A stretch of DNA of 20,339 nt, from NCBI GenBank assembly GCA_027343785.1, contig DAHWKF010000034.1, forward strand, positions 1 to 20,339. The letters run 5' to 3'. Shown here piece after piece: positions 7,868 through 14,932 of the stretch (positions are counted from its first letter, which is position 1; every line of letters starts with the position of its first letter). This stretch comes from Leptospirillum sp. (GTDB taxonomy: Bacteria; Nitrospirota; Leptospirillia; Leptospirillales; Leptospirillaceae). The translations under genes and the position numbers were made by a program. The notes under the pieces are model-generated. The model was not told the origin of the DNA. It searched no databases and was given only the letters and a program-made list of their open reading frames with translations.

Positions 7868-8287
7868 ATGACAACATTCCAGGAAATCCTGATCGCCTTG
7901 GCCGCCGTCTGCGTGGTTCTCCTCGTCGTCCTGACCATACGGATCGTCCGTTTTCTGGACCATCTGGACGGGACGCTTGACCGGGTCGAAAAGGAAACCC
8001 TTCCGGCCATCACCCGCCTGTCGGCCCTGCTGGGACGGGTGGACGCGCTGACCGAAGACATCGAGAACGCCTGGTTCACGACCCGAAAAACAATGGACAA
8101 TCTGGGACTTCCTCCCCTCTTCCGTTTGCTTCGCTGGATTCCGGGAGCTTCGGGGAAGATTCCCTTTCCTTTCGGTTTTCTGTTGAATGCCGTCTCCTCG
8201 GGCGTCCGGGCGTTCCGGTCCGTCTGGACGGCGCGTAACAGGAAAACCTCCTCCGCCGGTGAGGAATCGTCCAGCCGGAAATCCTGA
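7868..8287 (+). CDS. DUF948-like membrane-anchored protein
   Basis: This 139-residue protein has one N-terminal membrane segment (about 8-28, IALAAVCVVLLVVLTIRIV). A helical stretch with regularly spaced hydrophobics follows (LDHLDGTLDRVEKETLPAI, LSALLGRVDALTEDIENAW), matching the DUF948 pattern as I remember it. The C-terminus is short and Ser/Lys-rich. The function of the family is unknown; these proteins often sit next to YtxH-like proteins, as here, 32 bases upstream of one. The ATG follows AGGAG with a tight 3-base spacer. An ATG at 7814 would add 18 residues but coincides with the possible promoter. A role in envelope or stress structure is inference only. Confidence 0.75.
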   Translation: MTTFQEILIALAAVCVVLLVVLTIRIVRFLDHLDGTLDRVEKETLPAITRLSALLGRVDALTEDIENAWFTTRKTMDNLGLPPLFRLLRWIPGASGKIPFPFGFLLNAVSSGVRAFRSVWTARNRKTSSAGEESSSRKS

Positions 8288-8319
8288 TCTGCAAGACTCT
8301 ATATCAAAAGGAGGGTTTG

Positions 8320-8643
8320 ATGCCAGAATCCCAGAGACACCCCACCGAAAGCTTTCTCCTCTTCCTCGCCGGAACCATTACGGGCGCGGCCCTCGTCATC
8401 CTTTCCGTGCCTGAAATCCGCAAAAAAACATCCGAACGGCTGGAAAAAACCCTTTCCGCGATCCGGGAGGAAACATCCGGCTTTCTGGAAGAGGAAAAGG
8501 AGAACCTGACAGAAACCGCCCGGCATCTGTCCGTCGACGCCAGGACGCTCAAGGACGCCTACAAGGCGGGGTGGAACGCGTTCCGGGAAACCCTTGCGCG
8601 GGGAGAAGAAGGGGAAGCCGGCGAGGGCGCTCCCCCCTCCTGA
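8320..8643 (+). CDS. YtxH-like small membrane protein
   Basis: This 107-residue protein starts at an ATG 4 bases after a strong AAAAGGAGGG site. Residues 11-32 (FLLFLAGTITGAALVILSV) form a Gly/Ala-containing membrane segment. A long amphipathic helix rich in Glu and Lys follows (KKTSERLEKTLSAIREE and onward, to about 95). The layout is that of YtxH/gas-vesicle-like stress proteins of unknown mechanism. It lies directly after the DUF948-like gene, so the two are probably co-transcribed and may interact through their helices. The gene ends 19 bases from the stop of the convergent lipoprotein gene, with no visible terminator between them. Confidence 0.75.
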   Translation: MPESQRHPTESFLLFLAGTITGAALVILSVPEIRKKTSERLEKTLSAIREETSGFLEEEKENLTETARHLSVDARTLKDAYKAGWNAFRETLARGEEGEAGEGAPPS

Positions 8644-8662
8644 AAAATGTTGCGACAGGACC

Positions 8663-9187
8663 CTATCCGACTTTTCTCTCGACCACCGGGAGATTCCGGT
8701 CGAAGCTGACCGTTGTCAGCCGGACCTGCCCGGTCTCGAGGGCGCCTTCCAGGGTTCTCGAACGGACGAGCTGGACGCTCACCTTCCCTTCGGGCGAACG
8801 CTTCACCACCACCGCTGAAACACGGGAACGATCCTTGGCGTAGTGCCATGCCACCGTCACATGATCGCCGTTCCTTGCCGTTCCCACGGATGTACCGTTG
8901 ACGGGCACCGTCGCGTTCTTCGAGGAGACGGAAGGCTTGTTGGTGATCGGGTTTTTCTTGCTCCAGAACTCGATAGGATTGAAGATAATCACGTCGCCCA
9001 GCCCTGCAAACTCATACACCGGCAGAATGACCATCAAAGCCGTCAGGCCGGAACGCGCCCACTTGTTTTCAACCTGCCCGTTGGCCTTGTACAGTGTCTG
9101 CACCAGGGCGAACTGCCCGTAGCATCCCGACAGAAGAAAAATCCCGCACAGAAGGGCCACGCCCGTTCCCGCTTTTTTGGCTCGCAT
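8663..9187 (-). CDS. DUF3332-like lipoprotein
   Basis: This 174-residue protein has a lipoprotein signal: basic MRAKK, hydrophobic core, and lipobox LSGC with Cys22 as the lipidated residue. It continues with FALVQTLYKANGQVENKW, then a hydrophobic segment at about 47-72 containing LPVYEFAGLGDVIIFN, then PIEFWSKKNP. This is the signature I associate with DUF3332, a family of unknown function. The C-terminal half is a small beta-rich domain (VTVAWHYAKDRSRVSAVVV, VRLTTVSFDRN). A good ribosome site, AAGGAGAGG, precedes the ATG. It is a single gene, convergent with the YtxH-like gene. A Fur-box-like site and a TATTAT -10-like element lie just upstream, so iron-dependent repression is plausible. 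Confidence 0.8.
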   Translation of the reverse strand: MRAKKAGTGVALLCGIFLLSGCYGQFALVQTLYKANGQVENKWARSGLTALMVILPVYEFAGLGDVIIFNPIEFWSKKNPITNKPSVSSKNATVPVNGTSVGTARNGDHVTVAWHYAKDRSRVSAVVVKRSPEGKVSVQLVRSRTLEGALETGQVRLTTVSFDRNLPVVERKVG

Positions 9188-9222
9188 GAGCGCCTCTCCT
9201 TTCAGAAGACATAATAAATAAA

Positions 9223-9241
9223 AATAATGATTTTCATGATC
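9223..9241 (-). promoter_or_regulatory. Fur-box-like operator upstream of the DUF3332 lipoprotein
   Basis: The 19 bases aataatgattttcatgatc match the classic Fur box GATAATGATAATCATTATC at 15 of 19 positions by direct comparison. The site is 36 bases upstream of the ATG at 9187. A TATTAT hexamer (minus strand, 9211-9216) lies between site and gene and could be the -10, putting the operator over the -35/spacer region. The patch is markedly AT-rich for this window, which raises the chance of accidental similarity. Confidence 0.5.
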
Positions 9242-9262
9242 TTCCGGACTCTCCCCGGAAGA
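9240..9262 (-). terminator. Possible terminator hairpin after the propeller gene
   Basis: TCTTCCGG and CCGGAAGA form an 8-base stem around a 7-base loop, about 100 bases after the propeller stop. On the minus transcript it is followed by an AU-rich run with several U tracts (after about 9 bases), so it is an imperfect Rho-independent terminator. It abuts the Fur-box-like site. Confidence 0.35.
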
Positions 9263-9363
9263 CGCCAACAGCATACCTGACTGAAGCCTTGACGACAAGG
9301 TTTCCCCGAAGGTCTGTGACCAAACGCACAGCGCGGAGGAGAGGGGTCCTGATGTCTGAGGCA

Positions 9364-10434
9364 CTACTGGATGACACCACCGGAAGACGGTGAAGCGGCG
9401 GACGACGACAGGTATACGACTCCCGGGACGTTGGGGGAGTAGGTGACGGCAACACACAATCCCGCGCTCTGGCAGGAGACGCCTCCGACAGTGAGTGCGA
9501 TGTTGTTCCCGGGCAATGTCTGGGGGTAGGCGACCTCCCCGGGAAGAACGCCTCCGGACACAGCCGGAATCTGATAGAGGGCCCCGCTGGAACCATAGAC
9601 CCAGAACGATCCGTCCGACGTGGCGGAGACGCCTGTCAGCGTACCCGGGACGCCTCCGCCGCCGTAAACGGTGGCCGCGATCCAGTTCAGGCCGCCATTT
9701 CCGGTGACCACAATCGCTCCGGCGCCGTCCGCCACGCACTGCTGGGCCGTCTGGCAGGCGATGCCCGATATCCCCTGGGGCGCCAGCGTGGATGATACCG
9801 GCAGAAAAGAAAATCCCCCACCGCCATTATTCGACACCAGAACGCCATCGACCCCCTGTCCGGCCTGGGTCATTGCCGTAATGAAGATCGCCCCCTGTTC
9901 CAGTGCCACCTGATTGTAGTTCGCGGGGCCGATATCGGTCTGGACCGCCAGATCCTGCACCCAGATTCCGGAAAGCTGCTCCAGGACGAAAACCGTGTTG
10001 TTGTTTCCCACCGCCACGCATGCCGGGGTCGAAGTCGGCTGGCAGGAGATCGCGTTGAGCGTCATATTGCCGTTGACGGTCTCGTTTTCGATCTGGAACG
10101 TCTGTCCTCCGTCAAATGTCGCCAGAATCAGACCCTGGTTCCCGACCATGTAACAAAGTTCGGAGGAAGGACAGCTGATACCCGTCAGGTTGAAGTTGGC
10201 CAGGGCGGATGACTGGTTGACCAGATCCAGCGTCATCCATGAAACCCCACCGTTGATGGTCTTCAGGATGAGGCCGTTTTCTCCGACCGCAAAGCAGGTT
10301 CCCGACACCGGACAGGAGACGGAGGTCGGCTGGATCCCGCTTCCCAGCGGAAGGGCGTTCCATACCAGACCCGATGTCTGTCCCTGACAACACGGAAGGA
10401 ACAGAAAAGCCGCCACCAGAAACCTTGCGATCAT
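9364..10434 (-). CDS. Secreted seven-blade beta-propeller-like protein with paired cysteines
   Basis: This 356-residue protein has a signal peptide (MIARFLVAAFLFLP, probable cleavage near residue 18). The body is a repeat of about 43-50 residues starting near 40, 87, 130, 176, 226, 270 and 320, consistent with seven propeller blades. Five repeats carry a close Cys pair: 41/47, 88/94, 131/139, 227/233 and 321/327, usually C-x5-C followed by AVG or similar and a turn such as GENGLILKT or GNQGLILAT, then NGGVSW-like BNR/Ycf48-type strands. Pairs are probably disulfides of an exported protein. Function is unknown. Its ATG overlaps the mutY stop (ATGA), so translation is coupled to mutY, and an intergenic gap follows it. 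It might instead be periplasmic or surface-attached; localisation beyond export is unclear. Confidence 0.8.
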   Translation of the reverse strand: MIARFLVAAFLFLPCCQGQTSGLVWNALPLGSGIQPTSVSCPVSGTCFAVGENGLILKTINGGVSWMTLDLVNQSSALANFNLTGISCPSSELCYMVGNQGLILATFDGGQTFQIENETVNGNMTLNAISCQPTSTPACVAVGNNNTVFVLEQLSGIWVQDLAVQTDIGPANYNQVALEQGAIFITAMTQAGQGVDGVLVSNNGGGGFSFLPVSSTLAPQGISGIACQTAQQCVADGAGAIVVTGNGGLNWIAATVYGGGGVPGTLTGVSATSDGSFWVYGSSGALYQIPAVSGGVLPGEVAYPQTLPGNNIALTVGGVSCQSAGLCVAVTYSPNVPGVVYLSSSAASPSSGGVIQ

Positions 10435-11513
10435 CTTTTCCACGCCACAGCTCCCGTTCCGTCCGTTTTTTCCAGGAAGGCCAGAATCTTTCTGGCGACC
10501 CCCGTCAGGGGAACCGTGGCCGGAGAACGCCTTGGAAGCCACTGGCAGGCCTGGCTGGATGCAAGGGACTCGAGCAGGAGGATGTCGGCGCGAACCAGGT
10601 GGACCTCTTCCCGGAAATGCGTGTATTCGTGCACGACCGTTTTGACGGGGACCGTTTCAGCCGGAGGGGGACCGGCCAAGGAAAACACATCCCACAGCCC
10701 TTCCAGAAGACGATCCTTCCCCTGGACCAGAAATACGCCGGAACCGTCCGAAGGGAGCAGGGCCGTACGGACCCGGACCGGTTTCGGCTTCTTCGGCCGG
10801 GACGGAGTTTCTTCGGCCTCGCCGGAGGATGCGCAGTCTCCCGTCAAGGGACAATCGACACATCGGGGACGCCGGGGAAGGCAGACCCGGGCGCCAAGTT
10901 CCATCAGGGCCTGATTGACTCCGCCCGGGTCGGGGGCGTCTTTGACAAAACCCGCGGATGCCTCCCACAAGCGGGGATCTTCCTTTGAAACCTCCCGTGG
11001 TAGCCCCAGGAGTCGCCTCTGGACCCGGCGGACATTGGCGTCGAGGATGGGGGTTTCCTGACCCAGGGCGATCGAACAGATGGCTCCGGCCGTGGAGCGG
11101 CCGACACCCGGGAGTCTGATCCACTCTTCGGGCGTACCGGGAAACTTCCCCTCCGCCACGATCTGGCGGGCCGCCTTGTGAAGGTTGCGCGCGCGCTGGT
11201 AATACCCCAGACCTTCCCAGAGTTTCAGCACCTCCTCGAGGCTTGCCCCCGCGAGAGATTCCACGTCGGGATAACGCCTGACGAACCTGTCGAAATACCC
11301 GACGACCGTCCGAACCGTGGTCTGCTGGAGCATGATTTCCGATACCCAGACGCGGTAAGGGGTCATGTTCTCCCTCCAGGGAAGGGGGCGGAAAACCTCC
11401 CCGTACCAGGACAACAGCTTGTCCCTCAAAAGGCGCCATGGAGGGGGGGAGGCCGGGAGGGCTTTTTTTCCGCCGCGCCCGAAAATCCCCCGGGGGGAGT
11501 CAGAAGGAGACAT
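10431..11513 (-). CDS. mutY: A/G-specific adenine DNA glycosylase MutY
   Basis: MutY removes adenine mispaired with 8-oxoguanine. With the ATG at 11513 the protein has 360 residues. Visible features are PLPWR (44-48), catalytic Glu59 in VSEIMLQQT, the helix-hairpin-helix LPGVGRSTAGAI (134-145), catalytic Asp158 in PILDANVRRV, and a 4Fe-4S cluster with Cys211, 218, 221 and 227 in C-x6-C-x2-C-x5-C. The C-terminal third is a NUDIX-like recognition domain (about 240-350, with LLEGLWDVFSL). The start overlaps the preceding outer-membrane-protein gene by 14 bases. In-frame ATGs at 11531 and 11579 are possible alternatives, and none has a strong ribosome site. The gene overlaps the downstream propeller gene by 4 bases. 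Confidence 0.96.
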   Translation of the reverse strand: MSPSDSPRGIFGRGGKKALPASPPPWRLLRDKLLSWYGEVFRPLPWRENMTPYRVWVSEIMLQQTTVRTVVGYFDRFVRRYPDVESLAGASLEEVLKLWEGLGYYQRARNLHKAARQIVAEGKFPGTPEEWIRLPGVGRSTAGAICSIALGQETPILDANVRRVQRRLLGLPREVSKEDPRLWEASAGFVKDAPDPGGVNQALMELGARVCLPRRPRCVDCPLTGDCASSGEAEETPSRPKKPKPVRVRTALLPSDGSGVFLVQGKDRLLEGLWDVFSLAGPPPAETVPVKTVVHEYTHFREEVHLVRADILLLESLASSQACQWLPRRSPATVPLTGVARKILAFLEKTDGTGAVAWKR

Positions 11514-12282
11514 ACCAGGAAAATCCCTCATATCCGCCGGCCCCTTCGCCGGCGGAAGACCGGAGAATTCCGGCGTCAAATGTCAGGTAGCTTTTGATGT
11601 CGGGCAGCAGGAGTCCGATGACGCCGCCGCCCTGCCCCGCCCAGTAATTGTAGCTGAACTCCCCGATATCTTCGGGACCGGCGAAAAGGGAAAAATGCCG
11701 TCCATGATAGACCGGCAACAGGTACCGGGCCTGGATGTAGGTGAATGCAATGTAGCCCGTATAGTTGGCGAACAAGTCGAAGGCGCCCGGGCCCGCCGTC
11801 CGGTAGAACTCCCCCTGCAAAAACAGCCCCGTGTCGACCGTGACGGGGCTCATGGGCTGAAACGCGTCGGCCAGGGCGACGCCCGCATCCCCCTCCACAA
11901 ATCCGCCCGGGATGGGGATCCGGATCCCTACCGCCGGATTCACGCCCTCATAGGAACTGAATGCATGGGGGGTGGGGGCGGGGGTCGTCAGATAGACCAG
12001 ATCGGTGACCTGGACAAACAGATGGAGCGTGGGGCTGGAGGTTCCGGCCGTTCCCACGTCCGGGCTTTCAGACGCCTGATGATTCATCCTGCCCCAATTC
12101 AACGGGGTAAAAAAACCCGCCTGTCCATAGTAATACCATGAATTCTGGGAAAAGACCGATTCGCCGCCCATCAGCTCGTATGTCAAGGGATCCGAAAGGG
12201 CGGGAGGAGGGGATATCCATTGCATCCACAGGATCCAAAGGAAAAAAAACCTCCCGGCCTTGCGCAGAAATTCGAGGCTCAG
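11500..12282 (-). CDS. Predicted outer-membrane beta-barrel protein, unknown function; start uncertain
   Basis: The mature part (about 230 residues) is rich in alternating aromatic strands (NSWYYYGQAGFFTPLNWG, YTGYIAFTYIQARYLLP, FSYNYWAGQGGGVIGLL) and ends GFSWYVSF, a C-terminal Phe as in outer-membrane barrels. A clear signal peptide (LRKAGRFFFLWILWMQW then ALS before DPLTYE) requires a start upstream of the first ATG (12225). The only plausible codon is CTG at 12282, which overlaps the folK stop as CTGA. Starting at 12225 gives 241 residues and destroys the signal peptide. The listed 260-residue form uses the CTG. It lies between folK and mutY with overlaps on both sides. I recall weak similarity of the C-terminal pattern to BcsS-like barrels, too weak to name it. 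Confidence 0.7.
   Translation of the reverse strand: MSLEFLRKAGRFFFLWILWMQWISPPPALSDPLTYELMGGESVFSQNSWYYYGQAGFFTPLNWGRMNHQASESPDVGTAGTSSPTLHLFVQVTDLVYLTTPAPTPHAFSSYEGVNPAVGIRIPIPGGFVEGDAGVALADAFQPMSPVTVDTGLFLQGEFYRTAGPGAFDLFANYTGYIAFTYIQARYLLPVYHGRHFSLFAGPEDIGEFSYNYWAGQGGGVIGLLLPDIKSYLTFDAGILRSSAGEGAGGYEGFSWYVSF
12242..12249 (-). repeat. T8 homopolymer tract in the signal-peptide codons
   Basis: Eight consecutive T (minus strand) encode Phe-Phe plus part of the next codon in the hydrophobic core of the outer-membrane protein signal peptide. Length changes by slippage would put the gene out of frame. Confidence 0.6.
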
Positions 12283-12812
12283 AAGGGAAAGTCGGGATCG
12301 CTTCGGCGGCGGTTCCGGAATGGACGAAAAGGCAAGTACCCCGCGGGCGCGGGAGGGCCCATCGGATGCCCCGGAGGGTACAGGAGGCCGGAGGCGGAAA
12401 ACGGAATTTTCCCCCGCTGGCATGCCTCCCACAGCAAGAGCTGCAGGACGGGACGCCCGGCCAGCCGGGGATGGGGAACCACGATCCCCTCCGGCAAGGG
12501 CGCGGGAGACGGGTAAAGAAAGAGAAGATCGGCATCCAGCGTCCGGGGCCAGAGCCGGCCTTTTCCCCGTCGGGGGAACAGGCGCTCGGCCGACTCCAGA
12601 AGAGCAAAAAAGGCCCTCCCTCCGAGCGCTGTCCAGCCGGCAAGGCAAATGTTCCAGTATGCGGGAGAGCTGTCTCCCCAGGGAAGGGTCCGGAAGGTCC
12701 GGGACACACCCCGGACCCGGACGCGACCGTCCGACGCAAGCGTCCTGACCGCCCGCAAAAGGGCGTCCGGAGTCCCCGGGAGGTTGCCTCCCAGGCCGAC
12801 CCCGAACCACAT
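12279..12812 (-). CDS. folK: FolK-like 2-amino-4-hydroxy-6-hydroxymethyldihydropteridine pyrophosphokinase, divergent
   Basis: FolK transfers pyrophosphate from ATP to hydroxymethyldihydropterin in folate synthesis. The 177-residue protein shows degenerate family motifs in order: GLGGNLPG (family GSNLGD), SRTFRTLPWG plus YWNI (family S-x-Y-x-T-x-P-x-G and N), WPRTLDADLL (family GPRTLDLDIL, both metal-binding Asp kept, and the Arg of PRT kept), and VPHPRLAGRPVL. The Gly before PRTLD is replaced by Trp. The last 40 residues (from about 137) are basic and Pro-rich and lie past the usual family end. The ATG overlaps the dapL stop (TGATG). The downstream barrel gene starts at its stop. The fold is likely correct; full activity is less certain. 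Confidence 0.82.
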   Translation of the reverse strand: MWFGVGLGGNLPGTPDALLRAVRTLASDGRVRVRGVSRTFRTLPWGDSSPAYWNICLAGWTALGGRAFFALLESAERLFPRRGKGRLWPRTLDADLLFLYPSPAPLPEGIVVPHPRLAGRPVLQLLLWEACQRGKIPFSASGLLYPPGHPMGPPAPAGYLPFRPFRNRRRSDPDFPF

Positions 12813-13996
12813 CAGCGGCCCGAAAAAAGCGCGAGCTTTTCCATCCGTCCGACCGCTTCCGTCAGGCGATGATCGTCCACCGTCAGGGCAAAACGGACAT
12901 AACCTTCTCCCGAAGACCCGAACCCGGTCCCCGGTGTCGATACGATTCCGGCCCTGTCCAGCAGGGCGAGGGCGGCCTCTTCGCTGGACATCCCTTTGGG
13001 GAGGCCCGCCCAGATATAGAACGAAGCCCCGGGAGGATTGACTCGGAGCCCGGCCCGGATCAGGCCGGGGACAAAAACATCCCGTCTTTTCTGATAAAGC
13101 GCCCTGAGCTCTCCGAGCGCCGAGTCCGGCAATCCGAGGGCGGCGATGGAGGCCTCCTGCAGGGCCTGGAAGATTCCCGAATCCATGTTGCTCTTGATCA
13201 TTCCCAGCCCCGACAGGACCGTCGGATTGCCCACGGCAAACCCGACCCTCCAGCCGGTCATGTTGTAGGTTTTGGACAGACTGTGGAATTCGATCCCGAC
13301 ATCCTTCGCGCCCGGGAAGGACAAAAAGCTTCGGGGAGGCTTGTTGTCGTAATAGATTTCGGAATATGCCGCGTCGTGGGCCAGGATGAACCCATACCGC
13401 GCGGCTTTTTCGATCGCCTTCGGGAAAAAATCGTCCGGAGCCGTCGCCCCCGTCGGATTGTTCGGGTAGTTGAGGAACATGATCTTGGTCTTGCGGTAGA
13501 CCGCCTCGGGAATCGCGTCCAGTTCCGGCAGATAGCCGTTGGATTCCAGGATCGGCATGTAGTGGGTTGTGCCGCCGGCAAACAGCGTTCCCGCGTGGTA
13601 GACAGGGTATCCGGGCTCGGGCACCAGCACCACGTCACCGGGATCGACAAACGCCAGCGGAAGATGGCCGATGCCCTCCTTGGAGCCGATCAGGCCCAGG
13701 ACTTCCGTTTTCGGGTCCAGACGGACGCCAAACCGCCGCTGGTACCAGGAGGCGATCGCCTCCCGGAAGGACAGCATGCCTTCATAAGATGGATACTGGT
13801 GGTGTTCGGGCTTTCCGACCGCTTTTTTGGCAGCCTCCACGACCGGTGCAAGGGTCGGCCTGTCCGGATCGCCGATCCCCAGGTTGATAATGTCCATTCC
13901 TCTCGCCACCGCTTCCCGCTTTTTCTCGTCGATCCGGGCAAACAGGTAGGGTGGTAGGCTTTGTATGCGTGAAGACCATCGATTCCTGAAATCCAT
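12812..13996 (-). CDS. dapL: LL-diaminopimelate aminotransferase (PLP, class I fold)
   Basis: This enzyme converts tetrahydrodipicolinate directly to LL-diaminopimelate for lysine and peptidoglycan. The 394-residue protein has the N-terminal PPYLFARIDEKKREA and INLGIGDPDRPT (37-48) typical of the DapL branch, then NYPNNPTGA (176-184), Asp208 and Tyr211 for PLP, the PLP lysine Lys242 in SLSKTYNMTGWRVGF, and Arg368 in YVRFAL for the carboxylate. DapL forms are frequent in Nitrospirota, which supports the host guess. The ATG has AAGGA about 12 bases upstream. It is the first gene of a five-gene chain, with a candidate promoter at 14084-14112. A related class I aminotransferase acting on another substrate cannot be excluded, but the N-terminal signature argues for DapL. 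Confidence 0.88.
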   Translation of the reverse strand: MDFRNRWSSRIQSLPPYLFARIDEKKREAVARGMDIINLGIGDPDRPTLAPVVEAAKKAVGKPEHHQYPSYEGMLSFREAIASWYQRRFGVRLDPKTEVLGLIGSKEGIGHLPLAFVDPGDVVLVPEPGYPVYHAGTLFAGGTTHYMPILESNGYLPELDAIPEAVYRKTKIMFLNYPNNPTGATAPDDFFPKAIEKAARYGFILAHDAAYSEIYYDNKPPRSFLSFPGAKDVGIEFHSLSKTYNMTGWRVGFAVGNPTVLSGLGMIKSNMDSGIFQALQEASIAALGLPDSALGELRALYQKRRDVFVPGLIRAGLRVNPPGASFYIWAGLPKGMSSEEAALALLDRAGIVSTPGTGFGSSGEGYVRFALTVDDHRLTEAVGRMEKLALFSGR

Positions 13997-14205
13997 AGTG
14001 GCAACGATTCCTTTCCGATAACGGCGCTAGGGGAGGACAGGGCCATTCCGGGCGCCTGCTCCCGACGGGTTCGACAAGGGGGCATTCTACCAGACAGTCA
14101 CGGATCAACCAAGAGGAATCACCGTCTCTACCGACCGGCCGAAGCAAGGGCCCGGTCGAAAACGGCCGGTCTTCACCCCTGCTCTTTTTATCCGGACCGT
14201 CTCGC
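13997..14205. other. Intergenic spacer before dapL
   Basis: This is the longest non-coding stretch (209 bases). It contains a weak GC stem CCGGTCG-AAAA-CGGCCGG (14154-14171) near the end of the upstream barrel gene, the candidate dapL promoter, and an approximately 80-base leader in which I see no known riboswitch fold. Confidence 0.5.
14084..14112 (-). promoter_or_regulatory. Likely sigma-70 promoter of the dapL-folK chain
   Basis: On the minus strand TTGGTT and TAGAAT (5 of 6 to TATAAT) are exactly 17 bases apart. Transcription would start near 14077, leaving an approximately 80-base leader before the dapL ATG at 13996. This is the clearest promoter-like pair in the window. Confidence 0.4.
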
Positions 14206-14895
14206 TCAAAAACAATAGCGGACGCCGATCATGACCGGAACCGACCAGGTGTCGGACACCCGGGAGATGTTCCCGGGAGGGTTCCCGATCGCGGTATTGA
14301 TACCGGTGGGGGCTGTTTCGAACGAGGCGTCGGCCTCCAGGAAAATCTGCCACACCGGCGACAGCGGGTACAGGGCGCCCGCCCCCAGCATCCACGCATA
14401 ACCCGCCTGGGCGTCCGTCCCGGTGTAGGTGTTATAGGAGGCCCCGAACGTCGCGTTCAGGTAAGGCACCAGACGGATTTTTCCTACAGCCGGAAGGTAG
14501 TAGTTTCCACCAAACCCCACGATGGAATGGGTGTTCTGTGAAAAGTCGGATTGCTGGAATGTCAGGTAGACAAAGAGCGGAGCAAATATCATCTTTCCGA
14601 TCCGCACCCCCCAGACGGGAGCGGACCCGAACGCGTAGGGAACGGTCCGGCCCTGGGTCGTCTGGTAGGATCCGGACAGGGAGGTGTCCCCACCGGCAAA
14701 CCCCTCCACCGCAAACCCCGACGGGGGAACTGGTCCGCCCGACGGAGGTTCGGTCGGGGCAGAAGTTGTCATACCCTGGGACATGCCGCCATCGGCCACG
14801 GCCGCGTGGGAAGACGGTGTCCAGAACAAAAGGCAAGAAAGGATCCCCGCGGACACGATCGACCCGCGGGGAAGGAGCGTCCCCGTATTCATCAT
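14206..14895 (-). CDS. Predicted outer-membrane beta-barrel protein (small)
   Basis: This 229-residue protein starts at the ATG at 14895 because AGGA lies 8 bases before it; an ATG at 14910 has no such site. The signal peptide (1-31) ends in SHA before AVADGG. A Pro/Gly/Ser-rich stretch (about 36-60) precedes alternating strand segments (RIGKMIFAPLFVYLTFQ, IVGFGGNYYLPAVGKIRLV, YAWMLGAGALYPLSPVWQI) and the C-terminal motif PVMIGVRYCF, a barrel-assembly-like ending. Strand count is compatible with an 8-stranded barrel of the OmpA/OmpW type; no family is named. It is 37 bases downstream of the larger barrel gene, so the two are probably one transcript. It is the last gene of the envelope cluster. 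Confidence 0.75.
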   Translation of the reverse strand: MMNTGTLLPRGSIVSAGILSCLLFWTPSSHAAVADGGMSQGMTTSAPTEPPSGGPVPPSGFAVEGFAGGDTSLSGSYQTTQGRTVPYAFGSAPVWGVRIGKMIFAPLFVYLTFQQSDFSQNTHSIVGFGGNYYLPAVGKIRLVPYLNATFGASYNTYTGTDAQAGYAWMLGAGALYPLSPVWQIFLEADASFETAPTGINTAIGNPPGNISRVSDTWSVPVMIGVRYCF

Positions 14896-14932
14896 TTTCT
14901 GTATCCTCATATTCGACAAACCCCCGTCGACC

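Noticed and set aside
8663..9739. 358-codon minus-strand frame as one protein
   Set aside because: Only the last 174 residues (from the ATG at 9187 with a lipoprotein signal and ribosome site) look real; the front part is a shadow of the propeller gene.
11500..12810. 436-codon minus-strand frame as one protein
   Set aside because: The front half is out of frame with folK, which has conserved motifs there; the true barrel gene begins near the signal peptide at about 12282.
12138..13957. Plus-strand open frames of 244 and 362 codons opposite folK and dapL
   Set aside because: The opposite strand encodes conserved enzymes with intact motifs; the plus-strand products are low-complexity Arg/Pro-rich text.
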